A stretch of DNA of 64,000 nucleotides, taken from contig NZ_CP102083.1 of assembly GCF_024582715.1 (NCBI RefSeq), positions 434,001 through 498,000 of the forward strand, written 5' to 3'. The DNA is from Mycoplasma sp. 2045 (lineage in GTDB: Bacteria; Bacillota_I; Bacilli_A; Mycoplasmatales; Metamycoplasmataceae). Positions 38,409-50,063 of the stretch are shown piece by piece (position 1 is the stretch's first letter; every line of letters starts with the position of its first letter). The notes beneath the pieces were generated by a model. That model saw nothing but the letters and a program-made list of their open reading frames with translations, made no database searches and was not told the DNA's origin. Position numbers and translations under genes: made by a program.

Positions 38409-40211
38409 ATGACACAAATAAAAAACTATATCTACTTTCTTCATAAAGTAATTTTAAAGAAAAAAAGCAGTTGAATCATACCTGCTTTAGTTGGAACAAT
38501 AATGATTGTTCTTTCAATTATTATTTCAATTATGAATATACAAAACAAATCGCTAGTTATTTATTGTGCTAGTTTTGGATTGTTATTTATAACTATCTTC
38601 TTTTCTTCATTAAAGTCAATTAACTTATATAAAGATTTAGAAGAAGAAGGCTTAGAAATAATTACATTTTCTAAACCCATATCCAGAAAGACTATTTTTA
38701 TAAGTAAACTTTTAATGTTTTTATTAATGGGATTGTATTGAGCATTATTTTGTTCTTTATTTAATTTAATATTAGGATTAACATTAAGATTAGATGTTAG
38801 TTACTTTGTAGCATTCGTATTTATCACGCTAATCACAATATTTTTAGCATTTATCTTCTTTGGTTCAATTGCTTCATTAATAAGCTATAAACTTAATTCA
38901 AAGATTGCTATAACAGTTCCACTGTTATTCAGTATTCCGATGTTTTTAGCTGGAGGATTTATCTCATCAAACTCAACATCGACAGCTAATAACTTTGCTT
39001 ACTATTTAAATTCTAAAAACCCTAATCAACCATCAGGCAATGATTCAAATACTAATTACTTTTATTTAGATAACAATAAAGATAATTACTACATCATCCC
39101 TAACGGATATGATGCAACAAGTTTTAGTCAAAAACAAGATGCATACTTATCAGAGGCATACGAGATTTCAAAAAACTCATCTACTTCGTGAAGTGTTTAT
39201 TCATATTTAGCAATTCCTTATCAAATGTTAGAAATATTCAACATTAATAATGAAGATATATTTAATAAACTAAATAATCAGAACACTAATAATTTAAGTG
39301 ATTACTTATATTACAAGAACACTGATTCTCAAGTATATTCATATATTCTCGAGAAACGACCAAACCTACGTAAGTATCAAATAAGTGAAGGTAAAGAACA
39401 ATATATAGTTCCAGGTGCACTTAAAAATCAATCATCTATCACAAATATCATCAACACAGATATCATCTATGCAAGAGAAGGTGCTTCAGACTTTAACATT
39501 ATTTACCTAGAAGACAAATACAACTTTGTTACATCTGAAAACTTAGTCGGAAAACTAAAATGAGAAAACATACAGCAACTATTAAAATCAAATGTGTTTA
39601 ATAGTTTTACAAACAAATACTTTGCTCAATTATTTAATTCAGAAGAATTGCAAGAATATGTAAAAAACAATGATTTAGTTTCAATTAAAAACTTCATCTT
39701 AAGCGATATTCAAAGAAACTTAAATGATGAAAACTCTGAATTAAACAATTTAATTGATAACAACACAAATGTTCTTGATGAAAATGCTATTAAAAATAAA
39801 TTAGTTAAATCAAAAGTTGAAAAACAAATTTATTTATATTCAGCACTTATTTACTACATTTACTTTACATACAATGATTCAATTTACTTAAATGCTCTTT
39901 TAGTAAATGATGACTACACAGATACATATGCACCATCTCAATTCAAAGTTAGATTAGATGATTACAATTATCAAATTGGTGGATTTGAAACATATGTACC
40001 AAAACAACAAATCATCAATAACCAAATTGTCATCAGATACGATTTAACAAAATCAAATAATTATTTATTTGCTACAACAGATCAAATTTATTCAATTCAA
40101 AGAAACAAAAAAGTTGTTAACAAATCAATCATTGTTGTGATTTGAATAATCTTAGGAGCTTCTCTATTAGCTGCAAATACACTTTTATACATTAGAAAGG
40201 ATTATAAATAA
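38409..40211 (+). CDS. ABC-2 type exporter permease with large extracellular domain, 600 aa
   Basis: ATG 38409 follows AAAAAGGAG. The frame runs through TGA Trp codons to TAA at 40209-40211. Membrane helices cluster at the N-terminus: about 20-45, 50-70, 95-120, 125-150, 160-185. One more lies at the very end (I-I-V-V-I-W-I-I-L-G-A-S-L-L-A). Between them is a region of nearly 400 polar residues rich in N, Y and D, which should be extracellular. The motif E-G-L-E-I-I-T-F-S-K-P-I-S-R near residue 80 is typical of ABC-2 permeases. The stop overlaps the ATG of the ATPase (TAATG), and secreted-protein genes follow. It probably exports or moves a substrate together with the four downstream proteins; the substrate is unknown. 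Confidence 0.8.
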
Positions 40212-40924
40212 TGAATAACACAAGTATTAAAGTTCAAAATTTAACAAAGATTTATAATCATAACTCTAATGAGAAAAAAGGAGTATTTGATTTAAGTTTT
40301 GAAGTACCTAAAGGTTCTTTCCACGCATTTATTGGAGAAAATGGTTCAGGGAAAACAACAACAATCAAATCAATCATTGGTTCATACACAAACTTTAGTG
40401 GACAAATTTACATTAATGGAATTATTAACTCAGATCCTAAATCAAAAGCAAAACTTGGTTATGTTCCCGAAAATGCAATTTTCCCTAAAGAATTAAATGT
40501 ATTTGAATATTTATACATTGTTTCTTTATTTGGAAACAAAGACAAACAACAATTAAAAGACAAAATCAATAACTTTTTAGAAAAGTTTGAAATCTCTGAT
40601 TTAAAGAAAAACAAACCTAACAACTTATCATCAGGTCAAAAGAAAAAAGTTTTATTAATTCAAGCATTATTAAACAACCCTGATTTAATCATTCTTGATG
40701 AACCTGCTGCTAACTTAGACCCAACAGCTAGATTTAAATTGTTTGAAATATTATCTGAATTAAATAAACAAGGTAAGACAATAATTATCAGTTCTCACAT
40801 TTTAAGTGAGATTGATAAGTATGCAACTTCATACACACTTATTCATAAAGGTAAATTAGTTTCAACAGGACAAAAACATAAAAGTCTTGAAGATATCTAT
40901 TATGAAAAGATTATTCAAAATTAA
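40211..40924 (+). CDS. ABC-2 exporter ATP-binding protein, 237 aa
   Basis: A complete ABC ATPase. Walker A is G-E-N-G-S-G-K-T-T (residues 42-50), the signature L-S-S-G-Q (139-143), Walker B L-I-I-L-D-E-P (159-165), and the switch His lies in I-S-S-H-I-L-S. The Q-loop position has Glu (Y-V-P-E-N, residue 87), common in ABC-2 drug- or antibiotic-type ATPases. The start codon overlaps the permease stop by one base, so the two are translationally coupled. The 3' end overlaps the next lipoprotein gene by 23 nt. It should energise the permease encoded just upstream. Confidence 0.92.
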   Translation: MNNTSIKVQNLTKIYNHNSNEKKGVFDLSFEVPKGSFHAFIGENGSGKTTTIKSIIGSYTNFSGQIYINGIINSDPKSKAKLGYVPENAIFPKELNVFEYLYIVSLFGNKDKQQLKDKINNFLEKFEISDLKKNKPNNLSSGQKKKVLLIQALLNNPDLIILDEPAANLDPTARFKLFEILSELNKQGKTIIISSHILSEIDKYATSYTLIHKGKLVSTGQKHKSLEDIYYEKIIQN

Positions 40925-41855
40925 GCTTCTTGCGCCTTTATTGTTCTTACCAACAATATCACTCTCTTGTACTAATACAACAGAAAAAACTACTCCACAA
41001 GTTTCAAAAGAAAAAAGACCACATCAAGCATTTCTAAAGAAATTAGGATCTTCTGAATTTATAAATAATTCAAGAGATTTGAATTTATATATAAATGCAC
41101 AAAACAATATTCCAGATGAATTTATTAAAGAAATTCAATCATCATTAATATATGCGCAAATATTAAACAATCCAATTTTAGAAAACAACACTCAAATTCA
41201 AGATACCTTAAAAGCGTCAAAAACATTAGAAATGCTATTTAGAGATAACTGATTTTGATACTTAAGCAATCTAAATAAATTCAATTACTATTTAAACTTT
41301 TATCCATCAAGTTTCAAAGATAAAAAAAATGATGCTGGTGTGAATTTAACATTAGCAAAATACACAAAAGCAACACAAGATGGTATTAAGTTAAATATTG
41401 ATTTACATAATTACAAATTGAATAAATATGTTGTTAAAAATATTCAGTTAGATAGCAACTCAACACTTCAAAGTTTAGATGTGATTTACGTTGTACTAAA
41501 CGAAAATTTAATACTACCTGTATTTAAATATTCACAAGAAGACAAAACACATTTAAAAGCATCTGCTGAAATCTTAAAAGTTGTCTCTACAGATAACATT
41601 GATGCAACAATTGATAATTTACACAGCAAATTAGTTGCTGCACACAATAAACTATTAAATGATGACATTGAATACAGTAAAAGTATAAATGTTGAAGATT
41701 TATCATTTATATATAAGAACTTTGATTATGCTAAATTTATTTTGTTATTTAATTCATACAATTACTTTCAAAGCTTGTACTTAGCGTTAGAAGAAATTAA
41801 TCAAGATAACTGACAAATTATTAGATACACATTAGTAGGAGTACAAAATGATTAA
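40902..41855 (+). CDS. Exporter-operon lipoprotein 1, 317 aa
   Basis: Begins inside the ATPase gene. ATG 40902 gives a normal leader (M-K-R-L-F-K-I-K-L-L-A) with lipobox S-L-S-C; the in-frame ATG at 40887 would add five residues. Three TGA Trp codons are read through (W117 and W119 among them) before TAA at 41853-41855, which overlaps the next ATG by 8 nt. The mature protein has a helical N-terminal half, then the motif N-W-F-W-Y-L-S-N-L-N-K-F-N near residue 117, then a probable beta domain. The other three secreted proteins of this operon have a similar element at the corresponding point. Function unknown. Confidence 0.75.
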
Positions 41856-42843
41856 AATTAAAAAAATATTAAGTTTAATTAGTTTACCTCTTATTAGTGG
41901 AGTTGCAATTTCTTGTGCTAATTACACATCTTCAAATAAATTAGAAGCATACATAGATAACTCAACACAAATTAACCCTAAAGTTGAAAACTTGCAGCAA
42001 GTTAATCATAAAAAGATTATCGAAACTCTTTTAAACAACGTTTACAAACCAGAAAGTCAAAGAGAACGCAGTTTATATCTATACAATCAAGAACAAGAAA
42101 CATCATCAATCATTCAAAAATTCAAAGAAATAACAACAAGTTACAAACAAGAATTTAGATCTGATGAATTAAATGAATCTCTTGCTGAAAAAAGCAGACT
42201 ACAAGATCTCTTAGTCTACTTTTCAGGTAATGAAAGAACAGAAGCAGAAAACAAAATAACTGAATTAACAGCAAAAATTAATGAAATTAAAGAACATAAT
42301 ACACCTGCTAAAAAAGAAAAATTCGCTAATAGTTTCTCAGATTTTATTTCAGAAAACTGATACTTTATCTTAAATAATTTAGATAAATTTGACTTCACAT
42401 TTGTATCATGATTATTAGATCCAATCGGAAATGGTTATACACTATCAGACGAATACCAACAATCATTAAAAACAAAAAGCGAATACAAAAACTACAACGT
42501 ACCAAACACATACATTGACGACATCAAATTAGGTGATGAATCAGGTGAAATGGCTGATGCTAGAGTTTATTATTTAAAGAAAAATAAACTAGTTTTCAGA
42601 ATTACTATCAACAACATTTTGCAACCTGTTTCTAATTTAAAATTAGAGCCATTAAATTGATACTTTGGAGATTTAAAAAATAACAAAATATCACTTAACT
42701 TAATTTCTAATATTGTTCACTCAAGATTTATTCACGGATACGAAACAGGATTAGTTCAATTTGAAAAAAGTATGGTTAAAGATCTAAGTTATGGAGAACC
42801 TGCTAATGTTTTCTTCTTATGAAAGGGGGCTAATGAAAATTAG
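41848..42843 (+). CDS. Exporter-operon lipoprotein 2, 331 aa
   Basis: ATG 41848 follows AGTAGGAG. The leader ends in lipobox A-I-S-C, so it is a lipoprotein. An acidic, coiled-coil-like helical region (residues about 60-165) is followed by N-W-Y-F-I-L-N-N-L-D-K-F-D around Trp171, and then a beta-rich part. The frame reads through TGA Trp to TAG at 42841-42843, overlapping the next start by 11 nt. It is probably a paralog of its operon neighbours. I do not recognise a named family. Confidence 0.75.
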
Positions 42844-43708
42844 TAAATTACTTAAAAAGATTTTAATGATATCACCATTAAGTTTACCTTTAGCAACTTT
42901 ATCTTTTACACCTAGCACAGTATCAAAAACAGATGAAACTAGCGAACAAGAAAACGCTTTAAAACTTGAATGAAATAACTTTATTAAACAAGATTCAATT
43001 TGAAACTTACTTAACATCGTATATAAAGATGAAGCCCAAAAACAAGCTTACATTGACTCACAATTTGAATTACTAAACAATCCTGATTACAAACAGCAAA
43101 TTAAAAATGCATTTGTATTCGGGAACAACATGACTCAATCATTTATTCAAGGAGAATTTGATTGAGGCACATTCTCAAGAATAAAACCATTTATAGTAGA
43201 ACAATCAACTGCTCAAATAGATAAATTATTATCAACAAATTGACTATATGCACTATTTACAATTACTCAATTTGATTTAATCAAATCAACATTATTAGAT
43301 AATGAAAACTTAGATACCACATCTAATGATCCTGAAAAAATTTATTCAAACTATGCAAAAATAAGTTCAAATCAATTCATTGATTATGTTTATGCAAAAA
43401 ACAGTGATGAAACACTTGATGATTTATATTACTTGTTATCTAAAAATGGATTTATCTTAGAAATTGGAATTGAAAAGGATTGAAAAAATCCTGAATTACT
43501 TAAACCTAAATTACACGGATATGTAAAAACATTTCCAAATATTATCAATAATGACTATATATTAGACATTTTTGATTTAAACAAATATGTGCAGTTATTT
43601 GCTCCATTCGGTGTAGATAACTCTAACAAAGCTAACACCAATGAAATTTTATTTATAGACAATTATGGAGGGGTAAAATTAACATATACATTTGTAGATG
43701 TTAATTAA
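42833..43708 (+). CDS. Exporter-operon secreted protein 3, 291 aa
   Basis: ATG 42833 has a strong GGGGG just upstream, inside the end of the previous gene. An N-terminal hydrophobic leader is present but lacks a lipobox Cys, so the product is secreted or held by the uncleaved leader. Helical residues about 40-130 lead to T-N-W-L-Y-A-L-F-T-I-T-Q-F-D around Trp137, aligning with the motif in proteins 1 and 2. Several TGA Trp codons are present. The stop is TAA at 43706-43708. Function unknown. Confidence 0.72.
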
Positions 43709-43716
43709 CATTCATT

Positions 43717-44586
43717 ATGAAAAAATCATTATTCTCACTTTCTTTACTTAGTTTCTCGGCATTACCAATTGCTTCTGTAGCTTGCATTGATTTAACAGGT
43801 GGCAATCAATACAAAATAGCTAAACCTTACGTAGTAACTAAATTTGATGAATTTTTAAAAGAACAAAACATTACATTAGATCCTAAATACAAAGAAAAAT
43901 TAGATAACTTCACAAATGAAGATTTAAGTAAGTTAAGAAGCAAATTAGCGACACTTAAAGACACAGTTTTAAAACTTAAAAAGGAAAACGAAGGTGCTCA
44001 AAAACCTGAATTTGCTGCTTCATTAGAACAAATGTCGCAATTGCTATCTGAAAACATTTACATCTTCTTACAATACATTTACTACTTTAACACTGTGTTT
44101 TATGATTACGGTTTATTATCATTTAACTTTGAAGATGATTCAAAACCAAGACATTCAGATGAGTATTTACACTATTCAATTAACCAAGTTAATAGTTTCT
44201 CAGAAGTTAATGCAACTTCAGGACATACACACTATACATATATAACAAATGAAATCAAACCAGTTGGAAATATGTGACCAACAAGTTTTTCAAATGTAAC
44301 TGAATCAATAATTAAACCGGGATACTATGAATTTTATGTTTCATTTTCAAACATTGTCTATAAGTTTTATGTAAAAGAAGAAAGTGGTGTTTCACAAATT
44401 ATTATGGATCCAATTTGCTTTGCATTCAAATCATCTTTAGGTCAAGTTGATGCACAACAAATTGAAGAACTATACAATATAAATTTAGAAGAATTAGAAT
44501 TAGATAGAGGAAACCAAATTCTAAGAACTTTTGAAAACACAACACAAAGAGAACTTAAGTTCCCTCAAAGAAATATTATTTTCTAA
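43717..44586 (+). CDS. Exporter-operon lipoprotein 4, 289 aa
   Basis: ATG 43717, 8 nt after the previous stop. The leader ends A-S-V-A-C, giving a lipid-anchored protein. Residues about 45-105 are helical. The shared element reads E-N-I-Y-I-F-L-Q-Y-I-Y-Y-F-N near residue 114, with Ile replacing the Trp. The C-terminal half is beta-rich with an H-T-H-Y-T-Y patch. One TGA Trp is read through; the stop is at 44584-44586. A clear terminator follows, making this the last gene of the operon. Confidence 0.75.
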
Positions 44587-44591
44587 TAAAC

Positions 44592-44618
44592 GCAACCACC
44601 ACACGGGTGGTTTTTGTT
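44592..44618 (+). terminator. Terminator of the ABC-2 exporter operon
   Basis: AACCACC pairs with GGTGGTT around ACACG, followed by TTTTTGTTTT. Confidence 0.85.
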
Positions 44619-44767
44619 TTGAATTTAAAGTCAAAGATTCAATCAAAATCAAACCATTTTAACACACTTATTTTTTATGGTCTCACAAAAAAATTTTGCT
44701 CAAAATTTACCTCAAAAAAGTTAAAAAAATTCAGGCCAAAATTAATCAATTTAGTAAAATAGCATTT

Positions 44768-44911
44768 ATGAAAAGTAAGGCGCTTTTAATTCAAATTTTA
44801 CCTATATCAAATGTATTAAAAGTATTCAATGATATTGACTATTCAACTAAAAAATACTTACGTGAAGAATACATTGAAAACTTATTTGATACGGTCTCCC
44901 TTTTAAAATAG
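44768..44911 (+). CDS. Possible small ORF, 47 aa
   Basis: A short frame in the 362-bp gap before potA, from ATG 44768 to TAG. It has no Shine-Dalgarno sequence and I recognise no family. Its composition (M-K-S-K-A-L-L-I-Q-I-L to D-T-V-S-L-L-K) is compatible with coding. Nothing else is evident in the gap beyond the potA binding site AAAGGAG. It may be noncoding. Confidence 0.25.
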   Translation: MKSKALLIQILPISNVLKVFNDIDYSTKKYLREEYIENLFDTVSLLK

Positions 44912-44948
44912 CTATTAAAACTATATTAAGGAAAGGAGATTAAAAATA

Positions 44949-46334
44949 ATGGCTATTAAAGTTAAAAGAAAAAAAGATAAGCAACCAATTATTGAATTAA
45001 TTGATGTTGTTAAAGAATTTCAAAATAAAACAGTTTTACATAGTATTAATTTACAAATTCAACCAGGTGAGTTTGTTACTTTATTAGGTCCATCAGGTTC
45101 AGGGAAAACTACTATTTTAAGATTAATCGGTGGTTTTGAGTGAACTACACGTGGCGAAATCAAATTCAATGGTTTAGACATTAAAGATCTTGAACCACAC
45201 AAAAGAAATGTTTCAACAATCTTCCAAGATTATGCACTTTTTCCACACTTAAACGTTTATGGAAACATTGCATATGGTCTTAAACTTAAAAGAATTCCTA
45301 AAGAAGTTATTGACCAAAAGAAAGTAAAACTTCTTGAAGAATTAACTAAAAAATGAGATGTTTTAAGTCATAAAAAAATGGAACAACTTGACAAGTTACA
45401 AGAAAAATATGAAGAACAACTTGAAAACTTAAAAGAAGGAACATACCAATACAAGAAAATTCAAAAATGACTTGATAACTCAGACTTCGTTTATTCATAT
45501 TGAGAAAGTTACACAGCATTAAAAGTTGAAGCATTCCAAAACCTACACTTCAAACGTAGAATGACAAGACAAGAAATGGATGAAAAAATTAACAAAATCA
45601 TCGATCTTGTAGGTCTTACAGGAAATGCTGATAAAGCTATTTCTGAACTTTCAGGTGGTATGAAACAACGTGTTGCATTAGCTCGTTCACTTGTTATTGA
45701 ACCTGAAATCTTACTCTTAGATGAACCGCTTAGTGCACTTGATGCAAAAATTAGACAAAAAATGCAAGTGTTATTAAGAAGCATTCAACAAGAATTAGGT
45801 CTTACATTTATTTTTGTTACTCACGACCAAGACGAAGCTCTTGAACTTTCAGATAGAGTTGCTGTTATGCGTGATGGTGTTATTGAACAATATGACACAC
45901 CTAAAAACATTTACGACTATCCAGTTAACATCTGAGTTGCTAAATTTATCGGTGATTCAAACATCTTTGATGCTAAATTCACAAAACAAGGCAAAATTAA
46001 GATATTAAACAAAGAGTTCAAAACAATTCACGAAGCAGATGAATTTGAACCAGGCGAAGTACTTGATGCACTTATTAGACCAGAAGATATTGACATTTAC
46101 TCAGAACCGTCCAAAACTTCAAACAAATTATCAGGACACATTTCTGACATTTCTTACAGAGGAAGCTACTACTACATTAAAGTTGAAATTGATGAACAAA
46201 CAGTTATTTATGTAGAAACATCTAAAAAATTTGAACTAGGTGAAAAAGTTTACTTAAGTTGAACAATTGACTCAGTCCATTTAATGCGTAAAGACGCTAA
46301 GTGAGATTATTCAAATAATGAATTCCAAAACTAA
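44949..46334 (+). CDS. potA: Spermidine/putrescine ABC transporter ATP-binding protein
   Basis: ATG 44949 follows AAAGGAG; the 461-aa frame reads through several TGA Trp codons. Motifs in order: Walker [10 protein letters not shown] (47-55), Q-loop [10 protein letters not shown], signature L-S-G-G-M-K-Q-R (234-241), Walker [13 protein letters not shown]-loop V-T-H-D-Q-D-E-A, and a C-terminal TOBE-like region (A-L-I-R-P-E-D). Between the Q-loop and signature lies an extra helical segment of about 80 residues (roughly 117-200), absent from enterobacterial PotA. Mycoplasma PotA proteins are known to be enlarged. It powers polyamine import with PotBCD, encoded directly downstream. Confidence 0.92.
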
Positions 46335-47157
46335 TAAATTCAACTTCACTTTTGATAAAAAAACACATCTAGTTTGACCTTATTTCCTAATTGCGCTCTT
46401 ACTTATTATTCTTCCAATTATTTTAATTGTGCTTTATGCACTTATTCCAAACGAAAGTTTTGATAACTGAGTTTTAATCAAGTCATCAAGCACTTGAAAA
46501 ATTATGGGACGTTCATTATGAATCGGATTAGCAGCGTCAATGTTATGCTTAATCATCGGGTTCCCATATGCTTACTTTGTTTCAACATCTAAATCTAAGA
46601 TTTTCAAAATTTGTGCACTTAGTTTAATAATTTCACCACTTGCAATTTTCACAATTGCTAGAATTTATTCAATTAAGGCCTTATTCTTAGGGATTATGGC
46701 GCACAACACAAAAAGTTTAAACAATGAAGCATTTATGGTATTTGGACTTATGTACCTTAACTTACCTTTAATGATTATGCCTTTATACACAGTGTTTAAA
46801 GATATGCCAAAAAACATCATTGAAGCAAGTCACGACTTAGGTTACAATCAAACTCAAACAGTTTTCAAAGTTATCATTCCATATGGTATTAGAGCTATCT
46901 TAAGTGGTTTTGGTATGGTGTTCCTTGCGTCTGCTACAACCTTTGTTATCTCAGCAAAACTTCTGCCAGATGGTTCACAATATCAAACAGTTGGAGATAT
47001 TATCAACTCAAGAGCAAACCCAGGAAATAAATTTGACTTAGCAGCAGTTTCTGTTTTAGTTATCGTGGTATCTGCTATTTTCTTAAGTATTTATGGAATT
47101 ATTTTAGTAACTCCTAAAATAATTTTCAGACTTAAAAAAGGAGCGCACTATGAGTAA
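46318..47157 (+). CDS. potB: Polyamine ABC transporter permease
   Basis: A 279-aa protein whose ATG overlaps the end of potA by 17 nt. About six membrane helices are visible. The cytoplasmic EAA loop reads E-A-S-H-D-L-G-Y-N-Q-T-Q-T-V-F-K-V-I-I-P, the contact site for PotA. TGA is used for Trp. It forms the membrane channel with PotC. The start of potC overlaps the stop by 8 nt. Confidence 0.92.
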
Positions 47158-47929
47158 ATTCTTAAAAAGATCTTATATTTACATCATTTTAGCAATCGTT
47201 TATATACCACTTTTATTCGGAGTTATTTACTCATTTAACCAACCGACACCAAAAGGTCAATTCAACCCAACTTGAACTAAAGGGACATTTGACAACTGAC
47301 TTCATTTATTTGATAACAACAGAGCAATGTCACTTGTAAACAGCTTACTTTTAGCTCTTATTGTAAGCTTTTTAGTATGTACAATTTCACTTGTAACTGT
47401 ATATGCACTATACAGACAGAAGAACAAAATTGTTAGATCATATGTAAGCTCTACAATTAACATTCCTCTTATTAACCCAGACAATATTACAGCTATTGGG
47501 CTTGTTCTTGTCTTTGGTATCTTCTTTGGAGTTATTCAAACAGATAGCGAAGGATTTGGACGTGTTGTAGTAGCTCACACAATTATGACACTTCCATATG
47601 CAATTTCGCTTATGTTGCCAAGAAGCGAAAAATTCAACAACAACCTTTACGAAGCAAGTCAAGATTTAGGATACTCAAAATTAAGATCTTGATTCAAAAC
47701 TTACTTTGTTTATATGATCCCTTCAATTATTATGTCTGTAATAGTAGCTTCTGTTCTTTCATTTGATGATTTTATCATCACTAGAACAGTGTCTAATATG
47801 CAAACAATCGGAACTGATTTATATGCAGGTTCATTTGAGCCTTGAGGACTTATTTTTGGTGCTATTATCCTTGTATTAACTATTATCGGAAACATTATTT
47901 ACGTTGCAGTTAAGAAAGGTAAGAAATAA
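47150..47929 (+). CDS. potC: Polyamine ABC transporter permease
   Basis: A 259-aa protein with ATG inside the end of potB, preceded by AAAAAGGAG. It has six predicted membrane helices and an EAA loop E-A-S-Q-D-L-G-Y-S-K-L-R-S-W-F-K. It continues through TGA Trp codons to TAA at 47927-47929. Partner of PotB. The substrate-binding gene begins 2 nt later. Confidence 0.92.
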
Positions 47930-47931
47930 TA

Positions 47932-49980
47932 ATGAAGAGAATTATTAAAACATCATTAATTAGTGCTGGGATTTTAACAATCGCAGCAGTAGGAACTGGT
48001 TTAATTGTTTCAAAAGCAATTAACCGTTATAAACCACCTTTTTACAACTTTAGATCATATATGTCAAATGATAATAAAGAGAAGTTAAGAGATGTATTCA
48101 GTTATGCTGAATTTAACGAAGTTAATGAGTTTAATAATGCAATAATCAACCACAAAGCAGCTGCAGGAATTAGTGGAGATTTCCTAGCTGCATCACTTAT
48201 TAAAAAAGAATGCTTACAAAAAATTGATTATTCAATTTTACTTAACAAACCTGAACTTAAAAACGACAGAGAAAAAACAAAAGAATATCTTAAAAACATT
48301 ATCAAATCTGAAGTTTGAGAGCATCTTGAAAATTACAACGAACAATTAAAGACTAAATTTAATGGTGAAGAGCTTAAAGACGAAAAAGGTAATTACCCTG
48401 AACTTTGAGAATACTTTTTCCCTTACTTTTCTCAAGATATGGTAATTGCTTACAACATTAAGAAAAAACCAATTTCATCTAAAAAGAAAACCGAAGACGA
48501 TGCAATTAATCTTGATTTATACGCAGATAAATTTAATAATGGATATGAAACAAATTCTATTATCAACTCGCTTAAAATAGTTGCTGATAATGGATTTGAT
48601 TCTTGAATCATCACTGACGCAGTCAGAGATAACTTATTATATGGTTCATCTTATTGAACAAATGCAGATGGAACTCACAGTGCTGATCAGTTCACTGGTG
48701 CAGTTACAAAAGAAACATACAAAGGTCTAATTGATTCATTTGTTTCGCTTATTAAAGATGGAACAGGTTTCCCAATCGGACACAAAAACATCTCATTCCA
48801 AGGAGATGGACTTGAATTATTAAATAACTTAATTAACCCTAAAAATGATATCAATGCAGCTATTATGTACAATGGTGATGCTATTGATGCATACTATGGA
48901 GAAGATAACTTTCCAGGTACAGTCGAAGATGGCGAAATTAGAGTTATTAAACCTAAAGAAAACATTTTATTAGTCGATGGACTTATCTTATCTAAAGTTA
49001 ACACAGAAGAGTCAAACAAACTCTACTTAGAAACAATTAGAGACGGATTCTTAGATAACTTACCAGAATTAGCAGAACAATTCGACCAAATTGACAAAAA
49101 ATATGCAAAACAAGATTTCGGTCTTAAAAAACAATTATTCATTGAGCACGCTGTTGCACAAAGATGAAAAGTCCTTCAAACAGGTACAGAAGATTCACCA
49201 AGTGCATTTAAGGAATTAGCTACTGATAAATTCGTTGAGCTAGGTCTCATAGACGAAAACGAAAATCAAGACAAATTAAATAACGTAATTATCAAATACG
49301 CTGAATTACTTGATTTATCACTTCCTGCTAACAAAGAATACTTAGATAAGTATCTTGAATTAAATGCAGAACACAAGAAATTCTTACATCGCGAACGTGA
49401 AGAAGATGTTGATCTAGACGATAGAATTAACATCTATCCTTACAGACTTAAAGATTACTTTAGCAAAACAGAAAACTTAAACAACTTCTTTACACAAGTT
49501 GCGACTGATATTAAGAACTTTACATATCCGGAAGCAGATAAAGAAGCTTCAGCACTTTCATTACCTGAAAATGCAGATGATGAAATTAAAGTCTTATTTG
49601 CATTGGTTTTTGAAAATGAAAAAACATTTAAAGAACAAAAAGATGAAAATGCAGAAATTACAATTGAAAAATTAGCAGACTTTATTAAGTCTTATATTGC
49701 AAAAGTAATTTCATACCTTGATTTAAGTAATGAAGATGTTATTAGTGCATACAAAAACTTAACAAACTTCAATTACATTAACTATGTTCCTTCACAAGCA
49801 GTTGATTATGAATTAGTGCTTAGAAACTACTTTGCTTCAGCTGAAGATGGGATCGATGCTAACGTAATTGATATTTATGAAATCAATAATAGTTCAACAA
49901 TTCACAAAACACTTCAACCAATTGATGATGAACTTTCATCAAGCACAAGCACATATTACAATGAAAAAACTAAAGGGTAG
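47932..49980 (+). CDS. potD: Polyamine-binding protein of the PotABCD transporter, enlarged
   Basis: An open 682-aa frame from ATG 47932 to TAG 49978-49980. The N-terminal hydrophobic segment (residues 4-30) lacks a lipobox, so it probably stays as a membrane anchor. The periplasmic-binding-type core includes A-A-I-M-Y-N-G-D-A-I-D-A-Y-Y-G and P-K-E-N-I-L-L-V-D-G-L-I-L-S, typical of PotD/PotF. It is far longer than the roughly 350-residue bacterial PotD. The extra length is mainly an acidic, helical C-terminal part (residues about 420-682). Assignment rests on motifs and operon position. Confidence 0.88.
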
Positions 49981-49981
49981 T

Positions 49982-50003
49982 CAGCAATTACTGCTCTTTT
50001 TTT
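49982..50003 (+). terminator. Terminator after potD
   Basis: AGCA and TGCT form a short stem followed by CTTTTTTT. The stem is weak, so the call is moderate. Confidence 0.45.
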
Positions 50004-50023
50004 ACAGCTTGCACACTATGGTA

Positions 50024-50053
50024 AAAGAAAAAAGCAACCAAATTTGATTGCTT
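50024..50053 (-). terminator. Terminator after the YwaF-like gene
   Basis: On the minus strand AAGCAA-T-CAAATTTG-G-TTGCTT is followed by TTTTCTTTT, 11 nt past the stop at 50064. Confidence 0.65.
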
Positions 50054-50063
50054 AATTTTCTAA

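Noticed and set aside
44677-44724. Start of a ksgA-like methyltransferase (short frame M-V-S-Q-K-N-F-A-Q-N-L)
   Set aside because: The frame stops after about 15 codons and no continuation is visible in other frames.
44768-44911. Treating the small frame before potA as a confident gene
   Set aside because: No ribosome binding site and no recognisable family; kept only as a low-confidence entry.
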